NCBI RefSeq assembly: GCF_001894825.1
Contig: NZ_BCWY01000005.1
Span: forward strand, 62,001 to 126,000
Direction: 5' to 3'
DNA from: Rhodococcus jostii NBRC 16295
GTDB taxonomy: Bacteria; Actinomycetota; Actinomycetes; Mycobacteriales; Mycobacteriaceae
Length of the DNA: 64,000 nt
The first letter of the stretch is position 1; every line of letters starts with the position of its first letter. Positions 54,317-62,784 of the stretch are shown here, piece after piece. The notes under the pieces were generated by a model. It made no database searches and had not been told where the DNA came from. It worked only from the letters and a program-made list of their open reading frames with translations. The position numbers were made by a program, and so were the translations under genes.

Positions 54317-55330
54317 CTATCGCACTGCGTTCGAGACGCGGTCGATCAGGTTGGAAGCGCTGTAGTAATCGAGGCGGAAGCTGTCCTTCCCGAGCGCGAT
54401 CACCTGCTTCTTCTCCACGGAAGGGGTCTGCTGCACCGTCGGATCCGCGAGGAACCGGTCGACGTCTTCTGCTTCACCGATGACGATGAAGGTGGTGTTG
54501 CCGGGCAGTGCGCGCGGCAGGTTCTCCTGCCCGACGGGCACGACGTCCTTGCGGCCGGCCATGATGCCCTTGTCGGCGGAGTTGATGTCGGCGGGCAGCT
54601 CGGCGAGCGAGAATCCGAGGCGTTCCAGCAGGATGCCCTGAGCCGATTCGGCGGTGAAGATCCGCGACTCCTCCGGCGAGTTGTACGCGAGCACATTCAC
54701 GGGGTTCGCCGCGGCGATCTTGTCGGTGCCCATCGCCGACTTGGCGTCGTCGAGTTGCTGGTCGAATTTCGCGACGAGGGCTTCCGCCTGGTCCTCGGCT
54801 CCGATGGCTGCGGCGATCTGCCCGCTGAGGTCCTGCCACGACTTGTCGTCGTACCGGAGCACCACGACGGGCGCGATCTGCTTCAGCATGTCCACCTGAT
54901 CGAGCGCCGAGTCGCCGCCCGTGGCGGACACGAAGATGAGGTCCGGATCGGCGGCGGTGATCTTCTCGACGTTGGGCTCCCCCTGGTAGAGCGTCTCGAC
55001 GCCGCGCTCGGCGGCGATGTCGGCCCACTGCGTGAACAGGCCCTTCTCGTCGGTCACGTCGCTCGGTCTCTGCGCGCCGGTGCCGATCAAGGGGGCGTCG
55101 AGGGCGAGCAGTGAGCCGGTGAGGGTGACGCTGGTCGACATGATCCGCTCGGGCTTCTGCTCGATCGTCACGCTGCCGGTCTCGTCGGTGACGGTGCGCG
55201 GCCAGCTCTGGTCGGACACGGTGGTGGTGCCGGGGGTCGTGGCCTCGGGTTCGGGATCGGACGAGCACGCGGCGACGCCGATCCCGACGGCGAGGACAGC
55301 GACGGCTGCGAATGAGCGGCGAAGTTTCAC
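54317..55330 (-). CDS. Iron-siderophore ABC transporter binding lipoprotein (FepB/FecB type)
   Basis: A 337-residue periplasmic-type binding lipoprotein: signal peptide with lipobox VAAC (about residue 22), followed by a class III binding fold with IEQKPERIMSTSVTLTGSLLALDAP near the first lobe, ADPDLIFVSAT, LDQVDMLKQIAPVVVL and a C-terminal lobe. It would deliver ferric siderophore to a permease that is not in the window. GTG at 55330. A DtxR/IdeR-type iron box lies 37 bp upstream, shared with the divergent esterase gene. Confidence 0.92.
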   Translation of the reverse strand: MKLRRSFAAVAVLAVGIGVAACSSDPEPEATTPGTTTVSDQSWPRTVTDETGSVTIEQKPERIMSTSVTLTGSLLALDAPLIGTGAQRPSDVTDEKGLFTQWADIAAERGVETLYQGEPNVEKITAADPDLIFVSATGGDSALDQVDMLKQIAPVVVLRYDDKSWQDLSGQIAAAIGAEDQAEALVAKFDQQLDDAKSAMGTDKIAAANPVNVLAYNSPEESRIFTAESAQGILLERLGFSLAELPADINSADKGIMAGRKDVVPVGQENLPRALPGNTTFIVIGEAEDVDRFLADPTVQQTPSVEKKQVIALGKDSFRLDYYSASNLIDRVSNAVR

Positions 55331-55366
55331 GGTGGGTCTCTCTTTCGCACGAGTAACAAAGCTCAT

Positions 55367-55385
55367 TTAGGCTAGCTTTACCTAC
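55367..55385. promoter_or_regulatory. DtxR/IdeR-type iron box
   Basis: TTAGGCTAGCTTTACCTAC matches the 19-bp mycobacterial consensus TTAGGTTAGGCTAACCTAA at 14 positions, including both conserved TTAGG and ACCTA ends. It lies between the divergent siderophore binding-protein and esterase genes, 37 bp from one start and 18 bp from the other, so iron-loaded regulator would silence both. Confidence 0.8.
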
Positions 55386-55403
55386 ATCGAAACGGGGAAG
55401 TGG

Positions 55404-56615
55404 ATGCTGCAGCGAGTGCCGGGGCCCGAGCGTCGCGTCGTGCGCACCCGGTCGGTCGACGACCTCACGCGCGAAGACGTCCCCGCCTTCTGGGATCGGC
55501 TCGCCGCCGTCGGCAGCCCCCTGATCGAATCGGACGGCGCAGACCCCGGCTGTGTCGTCGCGACGTTCTGCTGGCGGGACCCGGAAGGCGACGAGCGCAC
55601 GTCCCGCACGCGGCACGTCTACCTCGATGCCAACGGAATCACCGACCGCTCCCGGCCGGAACGAGCGGCGCTGTCGCGGCTACCCGGCACCGACCTGTGG
55701 TCGCTGTCGATCGAGGTCCCCGAGAACTGGCGTGGCGCTTACTGTTTCATTCCCCGCGTGGAACCGCTGTCGGGTCCGGGCGACACCCCGGGCTGGCAGT
55801 GGTGGCGGAGTGTGCTCGCCGGCGCACACCCCGACCCGTTCAACCCGCTGCCCACACGGGTGGTGCAGGCCGGCGACTGCTCCGAAGCGGTGATGCCCGG
55901 GGCGCCGGCGCAGCGCTGGTGGACGGACCGGCCGGGCGGCGGCAGGGCCCACGAGACGGCGTTCACGCTGTCGGGCACGCGACGGTCGGTGTGGGTCTAC
56001 GAGCCGCCCGGCCTCGCGTCGGAGGATCGTCCGGTCGTGGTGATGCTGGACGGCCGGACGTGGGCGGTCGACCTGCCGATCGCGGGCGCCGTCGACGCGC
56101 TCGGACGGGCAGCAGGGCACCGGGTTCCGCTCGTCGTGATGGTCGACAGCGTCGGACCGGAATTGCGCACCGAGGAGCTGGGGTGCAGCGCCGAGTTCGC
56201 CGCCGGTCTCGCCGGCGAACTACTGCCGTGGCTGCGGCGGGAGTGGTCTGCCACCGAAGACCCGGCGTCGACGATCGTCGCCGGCTGCAGCCTGGGCGGA
56301 CTGACGGCCTGCTTTCTCGCACTCACCGCGCCGCACGTGTTCGGGTGCGCCGTCAGCCTGTCCGGATCCTTCTGGTGGCCCGGGTCGGGGACGGGAACCA
56401 CGTTCCAGGAGCGCGTCCGCACCACGGCACGGTCGGGCAGCCGATTCGGCATGGAGGTCGGAACACTCGAATGGATGCTCGTCGAACCCCACCGCGAAGT
56501 GCGCGACCTGCTGCTGGAAACCGGCCACGACGTGCGGTACCGGGAGTTCTGCGGAGGCCACGACGTCCTCCACTGGCGCGACGGACTGATCGGCGGAATC
56601 GCGGCGATGCTGTGA
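55404..56615 (+). CDS. fes: Enterochelin esterase-like protein (Fes)
   Basis: A 403-residue cytoplasmic esterase with an N-terminal enterochelin-esterase domain (WSLSIEVPENWRGAYCFIPRVE) and a C-terminal alpha/beta hydrolase domain (SVWVYEPPGLASEDRPVVVMLDG) with the nucleophile elbow AGCSLGG (Ser296) and GGHDVLHW near the end supplying His. Fes hydrolyses ferric trilactone siderophores to release iron. It is divergent from the siderophore-binding lipoprotein across an iron box. The cognate siderophore is not known. Confidence 0.92.
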   Translation: MLQRVPGPERRVVRTRSVDDLTREDVPAFWDRLAAVGSPLIESDGADPGCVVATFCWRDPEGDERTSRTRHVYLDANGITDRSRPERAALSRLPGTDLWSLSIEVPENWRGAYCFIPRVEPLSGPGDTPGWQWWRSVLAGAHPDPFNPLPTRVVQAGDCSEAVMPGAPAQRWWTDRPGGGRAHETAFTLSGTRRSVWVYEPPGLASEDRPVVVMLDGRTWAVDLPIAGAVDALGRAAGHRVPLVVMVDSVGPELRTEELGCSAEFAAGLAGELLPWLRREWSATEDPASTIVAGCSLGGLTACFLALTAPHVFGCAVSLSGSFWWPGSGTGTTFQERVRTTARSGSRFGMEVGTLEWMLVEPHREVRDLLLETGHDVRYREFCGGHDVLHWRDGLIGGIAAML

Positions 56616-56714
56616 CCTACCCAGCAGTAATGCAGTGATGTGGATAACTCTGTGGATACCGCTCGTCGAGGAGAAGACACACCCGCCCGATCGTGGGATG
56701 GCAGGATCGAACCC

Positions 56715-57308
56715 ATGGCACGCACGCTGAATCTGGTAGGGGACCCGGACGCCGACGCGCTCCTGGCGAGTGATCCGCTGGCGCTGCTCATCGGGATGTT
56801 GCTCGATCAGCAGGTTCCGATGGAGACGGCATTCGCGGGTCCGAAGAAGCTGGACGACCGGCTCGGCGGGCTCGAGGTGCACCGCATCGCGGAGATGGAT
56901 CCGGGCGAGTTCGCGGCGGTCTGCTCGCAGACTCCAGCGGTTCACCGGTTCCCCGGATCGATGGCTACCCGCATCCAGTCGTTGTGTGCGTTCCTCGTCG
57001 AGAACTACGACGGCAGCGTCGAGGCGCTGTGGACGAGCGGCGACCCCGACGGCAAAGAGGTGTTGAAGCGTCTGAAGGCGCTGCCCGGGTACGGCGACCA
57101 GAAGGCCCGCATCTTCCTGGCGTTGCTCGGCAAGCAGATCGGTGTGGAGCCGGAGGGCTGGCGCGAGGCGGCTGGCGACTACGGCACCGAGGGTTCCCGG
57201 CGTTCGATCGCGGACGTCGTGGACGACACGAGCCTCCACGAGGTCCGCGAGTTCAAGAAGGCCGCGAAGGCCGAGGCGAAGAAGGCGGCGGCAGCGAAGA
57301 AGAAGTAG
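56715..57308 (+). CDS. HhH-GPD-type base excision repair protein
   Basis: A 197-residue protein of the actinobacterial HhH-GPD family (TIGR03252). The helix-hairpin-helix is at about 121-134 (LKALPGYGDQKARIF), matching the LPGVGRKTA hairpin of endonuclease III with Lys130 in the catalytic-lysine position; no iron-sulfur cysteine cluster is present. The C-terminus is a Lys/Ala-rich tail (KAEAKKAAAAKKK) that would bind DNA. ATG at 56715. DNA glycosylase activity is expected but the lesion is unknown. Confidence 0.87.
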   Translation: MARTLNLVGDPDADALLASDPLALLIGMLLDQQVPMETAFAGPKKLDDRLGGLEVHRIAEMDPGEFAAVCSQTPAVHRFPGSMATRIQSLCAFLVENYDGSVEALWTSGDPDGKEVLKRLKALPGYGDQKARIFLALLGKQIGVEPEGWREAAGDYGTEGSRRSIADVVDDTSLHEVREFKKAAKAEAKKAAAAKKK

Positions 57309-57312
57309 CCGC

Positions 57313-57374
57313 TACTCAGTCAGTGACGAAGGAGCTGCGCGGTTACTCAGTCAGTGACGAAGGAGCTGCGCGGT
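57313..57374. repeat. 31-bp tandem duplication
   Basis: Two perfect 31-bp copies (57313-57343 and 57344-57374), beginning TACTCAGTCAGTGACGAAGG, lie between the HhH-GPD stop and the amt stop. The bases after the second copy (TACTCGG) repeat its start, so the array reaches the amt stop codon (57374-57376). Confidence 0.93.
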
Positions 57375-58720
57375 TACTCGGACTCGGTCGGCTTCTGCTT
57401 CCGTTCGGCGTCGAGTTGCCGCCGGCGTTCGGCCTCGTGCATCCACGGGAAGACGCTGTTGCCCTGGCCGCCGCCGTGGGGTCCGTGCCCGAGCACGCCG
57501 TGCTCGTAGGCCGATTCCGCGTGCAGTGCGAGGTCGATGCCGGACGACTCGTCCTCCGCGCTCACCCGGAAACCGAAGATCCGGTCGATCAGTTTGCCCA
57601 GCGCGTACGTCACACCGAACGCGTACAGGGCGACGACCACGACGGCGAGCACCTGCTTGCCGAGCTGGGCGAACCCGCCGCCGTAGAGAAGGCCTTCCGG
57701 CCCGCCGGTCATGACCTCGGTGGCCAGCAGGCCGATCAGGATCGTGCCGACGATGCCGCCCATGAGGTGCACGCCGACGACGTCGAGTGAGTCGTCGTAC
57801 CCGAGGCGGAACTTCCAGCCGACGGCGAACGAGCAGACCACACCGGCCACGGCGCCGACGACCACCGCACCGACCATGCTCACGGTGCCGCAGGACGGGG
57901 TGATCGCGACCAGGCCCGCGACGACGCCGGACGCCGCACCGAACGTGGTGGGGTGACCGTCGCGCTTCTGTTCGACGAGCAGCCAGCCGAGCAGGCCGGT
58001 GCACCCGGCGACGAGGGTGTTCAGGAAGATCGCGGCAGCGGTGCCGTCGGCGGCGAGCGCCGAGCCCGCGTTGAAACCGAACCAGCCGAACCAGAGCAGG
58101 CCGACACCGAGCAGCACCAGCGGAAGGTTGTGGGGACGCATCGACTCGGACCGGAAACCGAGACGCGGGCCCAGCACCAGTGCCAACGCCAGGCCCGACG
58201 CTCCGGACACGATCTCGACGACCAGTCCGCCCGCGTAGTCGAGGGCGCCGAACTGCGCGATCCAGCCCTGCGGGTTCCACACCCAGTGCGCGACGGGTGC
58301 GTAGACGACGAGAGCCCAGACGGGCACGAAGATCATCCAGGCGGAGAACTTGGCCCGGTCGGCGATCGCGCCGCTGATCAGCGCGGCGGTGATGATCGCG
58401 AACGTCAGCTGGAACGTGGCGAACAGGATCTCGGGGACCTGCCCGTGGACGGTGGTCGGGTCGATCCCCGCCATCCCCAGGTGTTCCAGCCCGCCGATCA
58501 GTCCGCCGCCGATGTCGTCGCCGAAGATGAGGGAGTACCCGGCGACGAGCCAGGCGACCGTGACGAGCGCGATCGACACGAAGCTCATCATGATCATGTT
58601 CAGTACGCCGGTGGAACGAACCATCCCGCCGTAGAACAGGGCGAGCCCCGGGGTCATCAGCAGGACCAGCGCGGTACTGATCAGAAGCCAGGCGGTAGCC
58701 CCGGCGTCGATTGCAGGCAC
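57374..58720 (-). CDS. amt: Ammonium transporter (Amt)
   Basis: A 448-residue protein with eleven helices of the Amt/Mep family, which moves ammonium inward. FYGGMVRSTGVLNMIMMSF, FATFQLTFAIITAALISGA, HWVWNPQGWIA and FGWFGFNAGSALA are the family blocks, with VGVHLMGGIVGTILIG carrying the second twin His region. The C-terminal tail of about 70 residues is cytoplasmic and charged. GTG at 58720 follows GAGGAG. No glnK or glnD follows. Regulation by a GlnR-type factor is likely but no convincing box was found. Confidence 0.95.
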   Translation of the reverse strand: MPAIDAGATAWLLISTALVLLMTPGLALFYGGMVRSTGVLNMIMMSFVSIALVTVAWLVAGYSLIFGDDIGGGLIGGLEHLGMAGIDPTTVHGQVPEILFATFQLTFAIITAALISGAIADRAKFSAWMIFVPVWALVVYAPVAHWVWNPQGWIAQFGALDYAGGLVVEIVSGASGLALALVLGPRLGFRSESMRPHNLPLVLLGVGLLWFGWFGFNAGSALAADGTAAAIFLNTLVAGCTGLLGWLLVEQKRDGHPTTFGAASGVVAGLVAITPSCGTVSMVGAVVVGAVAGVVCSFAVGWKFRLGYDDSLDVVGVHLMGGIVGTILIGLLATEVMTGGPEGLLYGGGFAQLGKQVLAVVVVALYAFGVTYALGKLIDRIFGFRVSAEDESSGIDLALHAESAYEHGVLGHGPHGGGQGNSVFPWMHEAERRRQLDAERKQKPTESE

Positions 58721-58907
58721 AGCATTCTCCTCACACCCCCGGACGAAACCGGGCGCGGAAAATCACGATGACCGCGAGGGGTTTCGACTGTGATGCCGAT
58801 GCGTTGCGAACGTGTTACGCAATGCGGTCACGTCCGGACTGTTGCGCGTGAGTACCGCCCCGAGCGGGTGCTTCGACCACCCGGGCCGAACTGTCGGGGC
58901 CCGCCGG

Positions 58908-58913
58908 TAGTCT
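58908..58913 (+). promoter_or_regulatory. Candidate -10 element for leaderless dnaX mRNA
   Basis: TAGTCT ends 6 nt before the GTG of dnaX, and no ribosome-binding site precedes that codon. A TANNNT hexamer at this distance is what leaderless actinobacterial transcripts show. No clear -35 was seen. Confidence 0.45.
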
Positions 58914-58919
58914 TTCCGC

Positions 58920-61229
58920 GTGGCCCTGTACCGGAAGTACCGACCCGCATCCTTCGCCGAGGTGGTGGGGCAGGAGCACGTCACCGAACCACTGAGCACC
59001 GCTCTCGATGCCGGACGGATCAACCACGCGTATCTGTTCTCCGGTCCCCGCGGCTGTGGCAAGACGTCGTCTGCTCGCATCCTGGCCCGATCGCTGAACT
59101 GTGTGGAGGGCCCCACCTCGACGCCGTGCGGCCAGTGCCCGTCGTGTGTGGCGCTGGGCCCCGGCGGGTCGGGCAACCTCGACGTCACCGAACTCGACGC
59201 GGCCAGCCACGGTGGCGTCGACGACACCCGTGAGCTGCGTGATCGCGCGTTCTACGCGCCCGCCGAGTCGCGGTACCGGGTGTTCATCGTCGACGAGGCC
59301 CACATGGTCACCACGGCCGGTTTCAACGCCCTCCTCAAGATCGTGGAGGAGCCGCCGGAACACCTCATCTTCATCTTCGCCACCACCGAACCCGAGAAGG
59401 TGCTGCCGACCATCCGTTCGCGCACCCATCACTACCCGTTCCGGTTGCTCGCCCCGGCGACCATGCGGGGACTGCTGGAGAAGATCTGCCAGCAGGAGAG
59501 CGTGCCCGTCGCGGACCCGGTGTATCCGCTGGTCATCCGCGCGGGTGGCGGTTCTCCGCGTGACTCGTTGAGCATTCTCGACCAGCTCCTGGCCGGCGCC
59601 GGCGACGAGGGTGTCACCTATCCCCGTGCGCTCGCGTTGCTCGGCGTCACCGACGTCGCGCTGATCGACGACGCCGTGGACGCGTTGGCCGCCGGCGACG
59701 GCGCAGCTCTGTTCGGGACGGTCGACCGCGTGATGGACGCCGGGCACGATCCGCGCCGCTTCGCCGTCGACCTGCTCGAACGTGTGCGCGACCTCATCCT
59801 GATGCAGGCCGTGCCCGACGCCGCCGAACGCGGCCTGGTCGACGCCCCCGGTGACGTGCTCGAGCACATGCGGGCCCAGGTCCAGCGGGTCGGTCCCGCC
59901 ACGCTCACCCGCTACGCCGAGGTGCTCCAGGCCGGTCTGGGCGAGATGCGCGGCGCGACCGCCCCCCGGCTGCTACTCGAGGTGATGTGTGCCCGGATGC
60001 TGCTGCCCTCGGCGTCCGACGCGGAGTCCGCCGTGCTGCAGCGACTCGAACGCGTCGAACGCGGACTTCCGCCCGCCGGGGCCGCGCCGTCCGCCGACGG
60101 GGAACGCCCCGCGGCGGCGCCGACGCGTGCGCCCGAACGGCCCGCGGAGCCGGAACCGGAGCCGAAATTCCAGCGACCGTCGATGCGCCAGGCCGCGGCT
60201 GCCACCGTGCCCCCGCCGCCCGAGCCGGAACCCGAACCGATGCCGCGGCCGGTACCGGAGCCGACGCCGGTTCCGGAACCCGAGCCGACGCCTGTTCCCG
60301 AGCCGGCGCCTGTTCCGGAACCCGAGCCGACCCCCGTTCCCGAGCCGGAACCGACGCCGGTTCCGGAACCCGAGCCGACGCCTGTTCCCGAGCCGGCGCC
60401 TGTTCCGGAACCCGAGCCGACGCCTGTTCCCGAGCCGGAACCGACGCCGGTTCCGGAACCCGAGCCGACGCCTGTTCCCGAGCCGGCGCCCGTCCCGGCC
60501 CCCGACGAGCCGGAGCAGTCGCTCGCCCACGAGGTGGAGGCGGAACCCGCAGCACCTGCCGCATCTGCAGGTCCGGATGCTGCCGCGCTGCGCGAGGCCT
60601 GGAATTCGCTGCGCGAGAAGGTGAGCCAGCGCAACAAGATCCTGCCCGCGATGCTGTCGGCCGCGACGGTGCACGATGTTCAAGGCAACCGACTGATCCT
60701 GGCGCACCCCGTGCCGAACCTGGGTGCGCGCATCGCGTCGCCGCACAACGCTCAGGTGATCGCCGAGGTCCTGTCCGAGATGTTCGGCGGCACCTGGGAA
60801 GTGGAGTATCAGGCCGGGGCTCCGTCGGCGCCGCCCCCGCCGGTCGCGAAGGCCGCTGCCGCGCCGACGAAACCGGCCGGTGCCCCCCGATTCTCCCGGC
60901 CCAGCCAGGAGAGGGCGGCGCAGCGTCCGCCGCAGCAGCAGTCCGACACGCGGCGCTCCGATTCGGGTCCGGGTGCGGCCCAGGCTCGTCCGTCGTCCGA
61001 ACCGGACGACGACATCCCGCCGCCGGAAGCACCCGACTACCCGGACGATCCCGGGCCGGTCGACTACGAGGCCGTGTCGGCGACGCCGCCCGTCTCCACC
61101 CCGGAAGACGAGGAAGAGATGTTCGCGGAGGCCGCGGAGCCCGCCGACCCCTCGACGCGCCGCGACCCCGAAGATGTGGCGTTCGAACTGCTCAAGGACA
61201 TGCTGGGCGCCAAGAAGCTCGAGGGCTGA
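58920..61229 (+). CDS. dnaX: DNA polymerase III subunit gamma/tau
   Basis: A 769-residue clamp-loader subunit. The AAA+ domain has Walker A GPRGCGKT (42-49), the zinc cysteines 61, 70, 73 and 76 ([16 protein letters not shown]), Walker B VFIVDEAH (121-128) and sensor region [17 protein letters not shown]. After domain III (to about 370) comes a very long Pro/Glu linker built from a [11 protein letters not shown] repeat (about 430-525), then a tau-like C-terminal domain (residues 545-640) and an acidic tail. It loads beta clamps and links the polymerase. GTG start. Confidence 0.96.
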   Translation: MALYRKYRPASFAEVVGQEHVTEPLSTALDAGRINHAYLFSGPRGCGKTSSARILARSLNCVEGPTSTPCGQCPSCVALGPGGSGNLDVTELDAASHGGVDDTRELRDRAFYAPAESRYRVFIVDEAHMVTTAGFNALLKIVEEPPEHLIFIFATTEPEKVLPTIRSRTHHYPFRLLAPATMRGLLEKICQQESVPVADPVYPLVIRAGGGSPRDSLSILDQLLAGAGDEGVTYPRALALLGVTDVALIDDAVDALAAGDGAALFGTVDRVMDAGHDPRRFAVDLLERVRDLILMQAVPDAAERGLVDAPGDVLEHMRAQVQRVGPATLTRYAEVLQAGLGEMRGATAPRLLLEVMCARMLLPSASDAESAVLQRLERVERGLPPAGAAPSADGERPAAAPTRAPERPAEPEPEPKFQRPSMRQAAAATVPPPPEPEPEPMPRPVPEPTPVPEPEPTPVPEPAPVPEPEPTPVPEPEPTPVPEPEPTPVPEPAPVPEPEPTPVPEPEPTPVPEPEPTPVPEPAPVPAPDEPEQSLAHEVEAEPAAPAASAGPDAAALREAWNSLREKVSQRNKILPAMLSAATVHDVQGNRLILAHPVPNLGARIASPHNAQVIAEVLSEMFGGTWEVEYQAGAPSAPPPPVAKAAAAPTKPAGAPRFSRPSQERAAQRPPQQQSDTRRSDSGPGAAQARPSSEPDDDIPPPEAPDYPDDPGPVDYEAVSATPPVSTPEDEEEMFAEAAEPADPSTRRDPEDVAFELLKDMLGAKKLEG
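60261..60493 (+). repeat. 90-bp tandem repeat in the dnaX linker
   Basis: Units start at 60261, 60351 and 60441 (CCGACGCCGGTTCCGG), giving about two and a half copies of a 90-bp repeat that encodes 30-residue [14 protein letters not shown] units. The first two units differ at only two bases. Inside each unit shorter sub-repeats are also visible. The frame is kept, so contraction or expansion only changes linker length. Confidence 0.93.
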
Positions 61230-61540
61230 ACGCCCGACAGCTCTCCCGGCTCCTCGCCGCCCGGTCCCGCCGCATCGGGACATCCGCCCCTGTTGCCCGG
61301 GTCACACGGTGTTCCTCCGCTCGGGTCGGGGGGCGAGCGACGCGTCGTAACAGCATGAAAGGCCCGGCCCGGCTGGGCGGAGATCGGCCGGTCGTGATCG
61401 CCTGGGTCACGATCCAGGATCGCTTCGGTCCTTCCTCTCGTTTTGCAACACGTTCTAAGGTGGACGAGCCGGGGTATGCCCCGTGCAGAGCGCCGTGTGC
61501 ACGGTCGGCGTCGACGCAGATAAGGAAGGAACACTCCACA
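61230..61540. other. 311-bp intergenic region upstream of fadA
   Basis: No gene is seen. It contains the fadA promoter region, with a TetR-type motif at 61444, a possible hairpin around 61349-61372 (AGGCCCGGCCCGGCTGGGCGG), and the fadA ribosome-binding site AAGGAAGG at about 61522-61529. Confidence 0.7.
61444..61457 (+). promoter_or_regulatory. KstR-like TetR operator upstream of fadA
   Basis: TGCAACACGTTCTA fits TnnAACnnGTTnnA, the pattern of mycobacterial KstR operators and of several related fatty-acid TetR sites. It lies 84 bp upstream of the fadA start. Whether KstR or a fatty-acid regulator binds is unknown. Confidence 0.5.
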
Positions 61541-62755
61541 GTGACCACAGAGGCATTCATTTATGAAGCCATCCGCACCCCGCGCGGCCGCGGTAAGAAG
61601 ACCGGTTCGCTGCACTCGGTCAAGCCGATCTCGCTGGTCACCGGCCTGATCGACGAGCTCCGCGCCCGCTTCCCCGACCTTGACGAAGACCGCATCTCGG
61701 ATCTGATCCTCGGCGTCGTCACCCCCGTCGGCGACCAGGGCATGGACATCGCCCGCGTCGCGGTCAACGACGCAGGACTGCCCGACACCGTCGGCGGCGT
61801 CCAGCTCAACCGTTTCTGCGCGTCCGGCCTCGAGGCCGTCAACACCGCAGCGCAGAAGGTGCGCTCCGGCTGGGACGAACTCGTCATCGCCGGCGGCGTC
61901 GAGTCGATGTCCCGTGTGCCGATGGGCTCCGACGGCGGACCGTGGGCACTCGACCCGGCCACCAACTACGACAACTACTTCGTTCCCCAGGGTGTCGGCG
62001 CCGACCTGATCGCCACCATCGAAGGCTTCTCCCGCGAGGACGTCGACGCGTATGCCGTCCGTTCGCAGGACCTCGCCGCGAAGGCGTGGACCGGCGGCTA
62101 CTTCGCCAAGTCCGTCGTCCCGGTCAAGGACATCAACGGCCTCACCGTGCTGGACCAGGACGAGCACATGCGTCCCGGCACCACCCTCGCGAACCTCGCG
62201 GGCCTCAACCCGTCGTTCGCCGGCGTCGGCGAGATGGGCGGCTTCGACGCCGTGTCGCTGCAGAAGTACCACTGGGTCGAGAAGATCAACCACGTCCACC
62301 ACGGCGGCAACAGCTCCGGCATCGTCGACGGCGCCGCACTGGTGCTCGTCGGATCGGAGCAGGCGGGCAAGGACATGAGCCTGACCCCCCGCGCCCGCGT
62401 CGTCGCGACGGCCACCAGCGGTGCGGACTCCACGATCATGCTCACCGGCCCGACGCCGGCGTCGAAGAAGGTGCTCGCCGCCGCCGGTCTGACCGTCGAC
62501 GACATCGACCTGTTCGAGATCAACGAGGCGTTCGCGTCCGTGGTGCTCAAGTTCCAGAAGGACCTGAACATCCCCGACGAGAAGCTCAACGTCAACGGCG
62601 GTGCCATCGCGATGGGTCACCCGCTCGGAGCCACCGGCGCCATGATCACCGGCACCATGATCGACGAGCTCGAGCGTCGTAACGCCCGGTACGCCCTCAT
62701 CACCCTGTGCATCGGCGGCGGTATGGGCGTCGCCACCATCATCGAGCGCGTCTGA
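61541..62755 (+). CDS. fadA: Acetyl-CoA acetyltransferase/thiolase
   Basis: A 404-residue thiolase. Active-site residues are the nucleophilic Cys93 ([10 protein letters not shown]), His360 (GHPLGATG) and Cys390 (LCIGGGMG), and NEAFAS is conserved. It performs the last step of fatty-acid beta-oxidation, 3-ketoacyl-CoA plus CoA to acetyl-CoA. GTG at 61541 has AAGGAAGG upstream. It is 29 bp ahead of the fadB-like gene, forming the classical fadA-fadB pair. Confidence 0.95.
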   Translation: MTTEAFIYEAIRTPRGRGKKTGSLHSVKPISLVTGLIDELRARFPDLDEDRISDLILGVVTPVGDQGMDIARVAVNDAGLPDTVGGVQLNRFCASGLEAVNTAAQKVRSGWDELVIAGGVESMSRVPMGSDGGPWALDPATNYDNYFVPQGVGADLIATIEGFSREDVDAYAVRSQDLAAKAWTGGYFAKSVVPVKDINGLTVLDQDEHMRPGTTLANLAGLNPSFAGVGEMGGFDAVSLQKYHWVEKINHVHHGGNSSGIVDGAALVLVGSEQAGKDMSLTPRARVVATATSGADSTIMLTGPTPASKKVLAAAGLTVDDIDLFEINEAFASVVLKFQKDLNIPDEKLNVNGGAIAMGHPLGATGAMITGTMIDELERRNARYALITLCIGGGMGVATIIERV

Positions 62756-62784
62756 CCGCCCGGACCATCAGGAGACTTGAAGCA

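Noticed and set aside
58804-58822. TTGCG...CGCAA as a GlnR box for amt
   Set aside because: Arms are only 5 bp and the GTnAC-n6-GAAAC pattern is not met; not listed as a regulatory feature.
60261-60493. Possible CRISPR or regulatory repeats
   Set aside because: The repeats have no unique spacers, keep the reading frame and encode a PEPEPTPV linker, so they are a coding tandem repeat.
59973-61283. Long minus-strand frame rich in Arg and Asn repeats
   Set aside because: It is the complement of the dnaX Pro/Glu repeat and shows no independent protein features.
59987-61540. Extended N-terminus of the thiolase through dnaX
   Set aside because: Thiolases start close to the [14 protein letters not shown] segment; the extra frame overlaps dnaX in another frame and is low-complexity.
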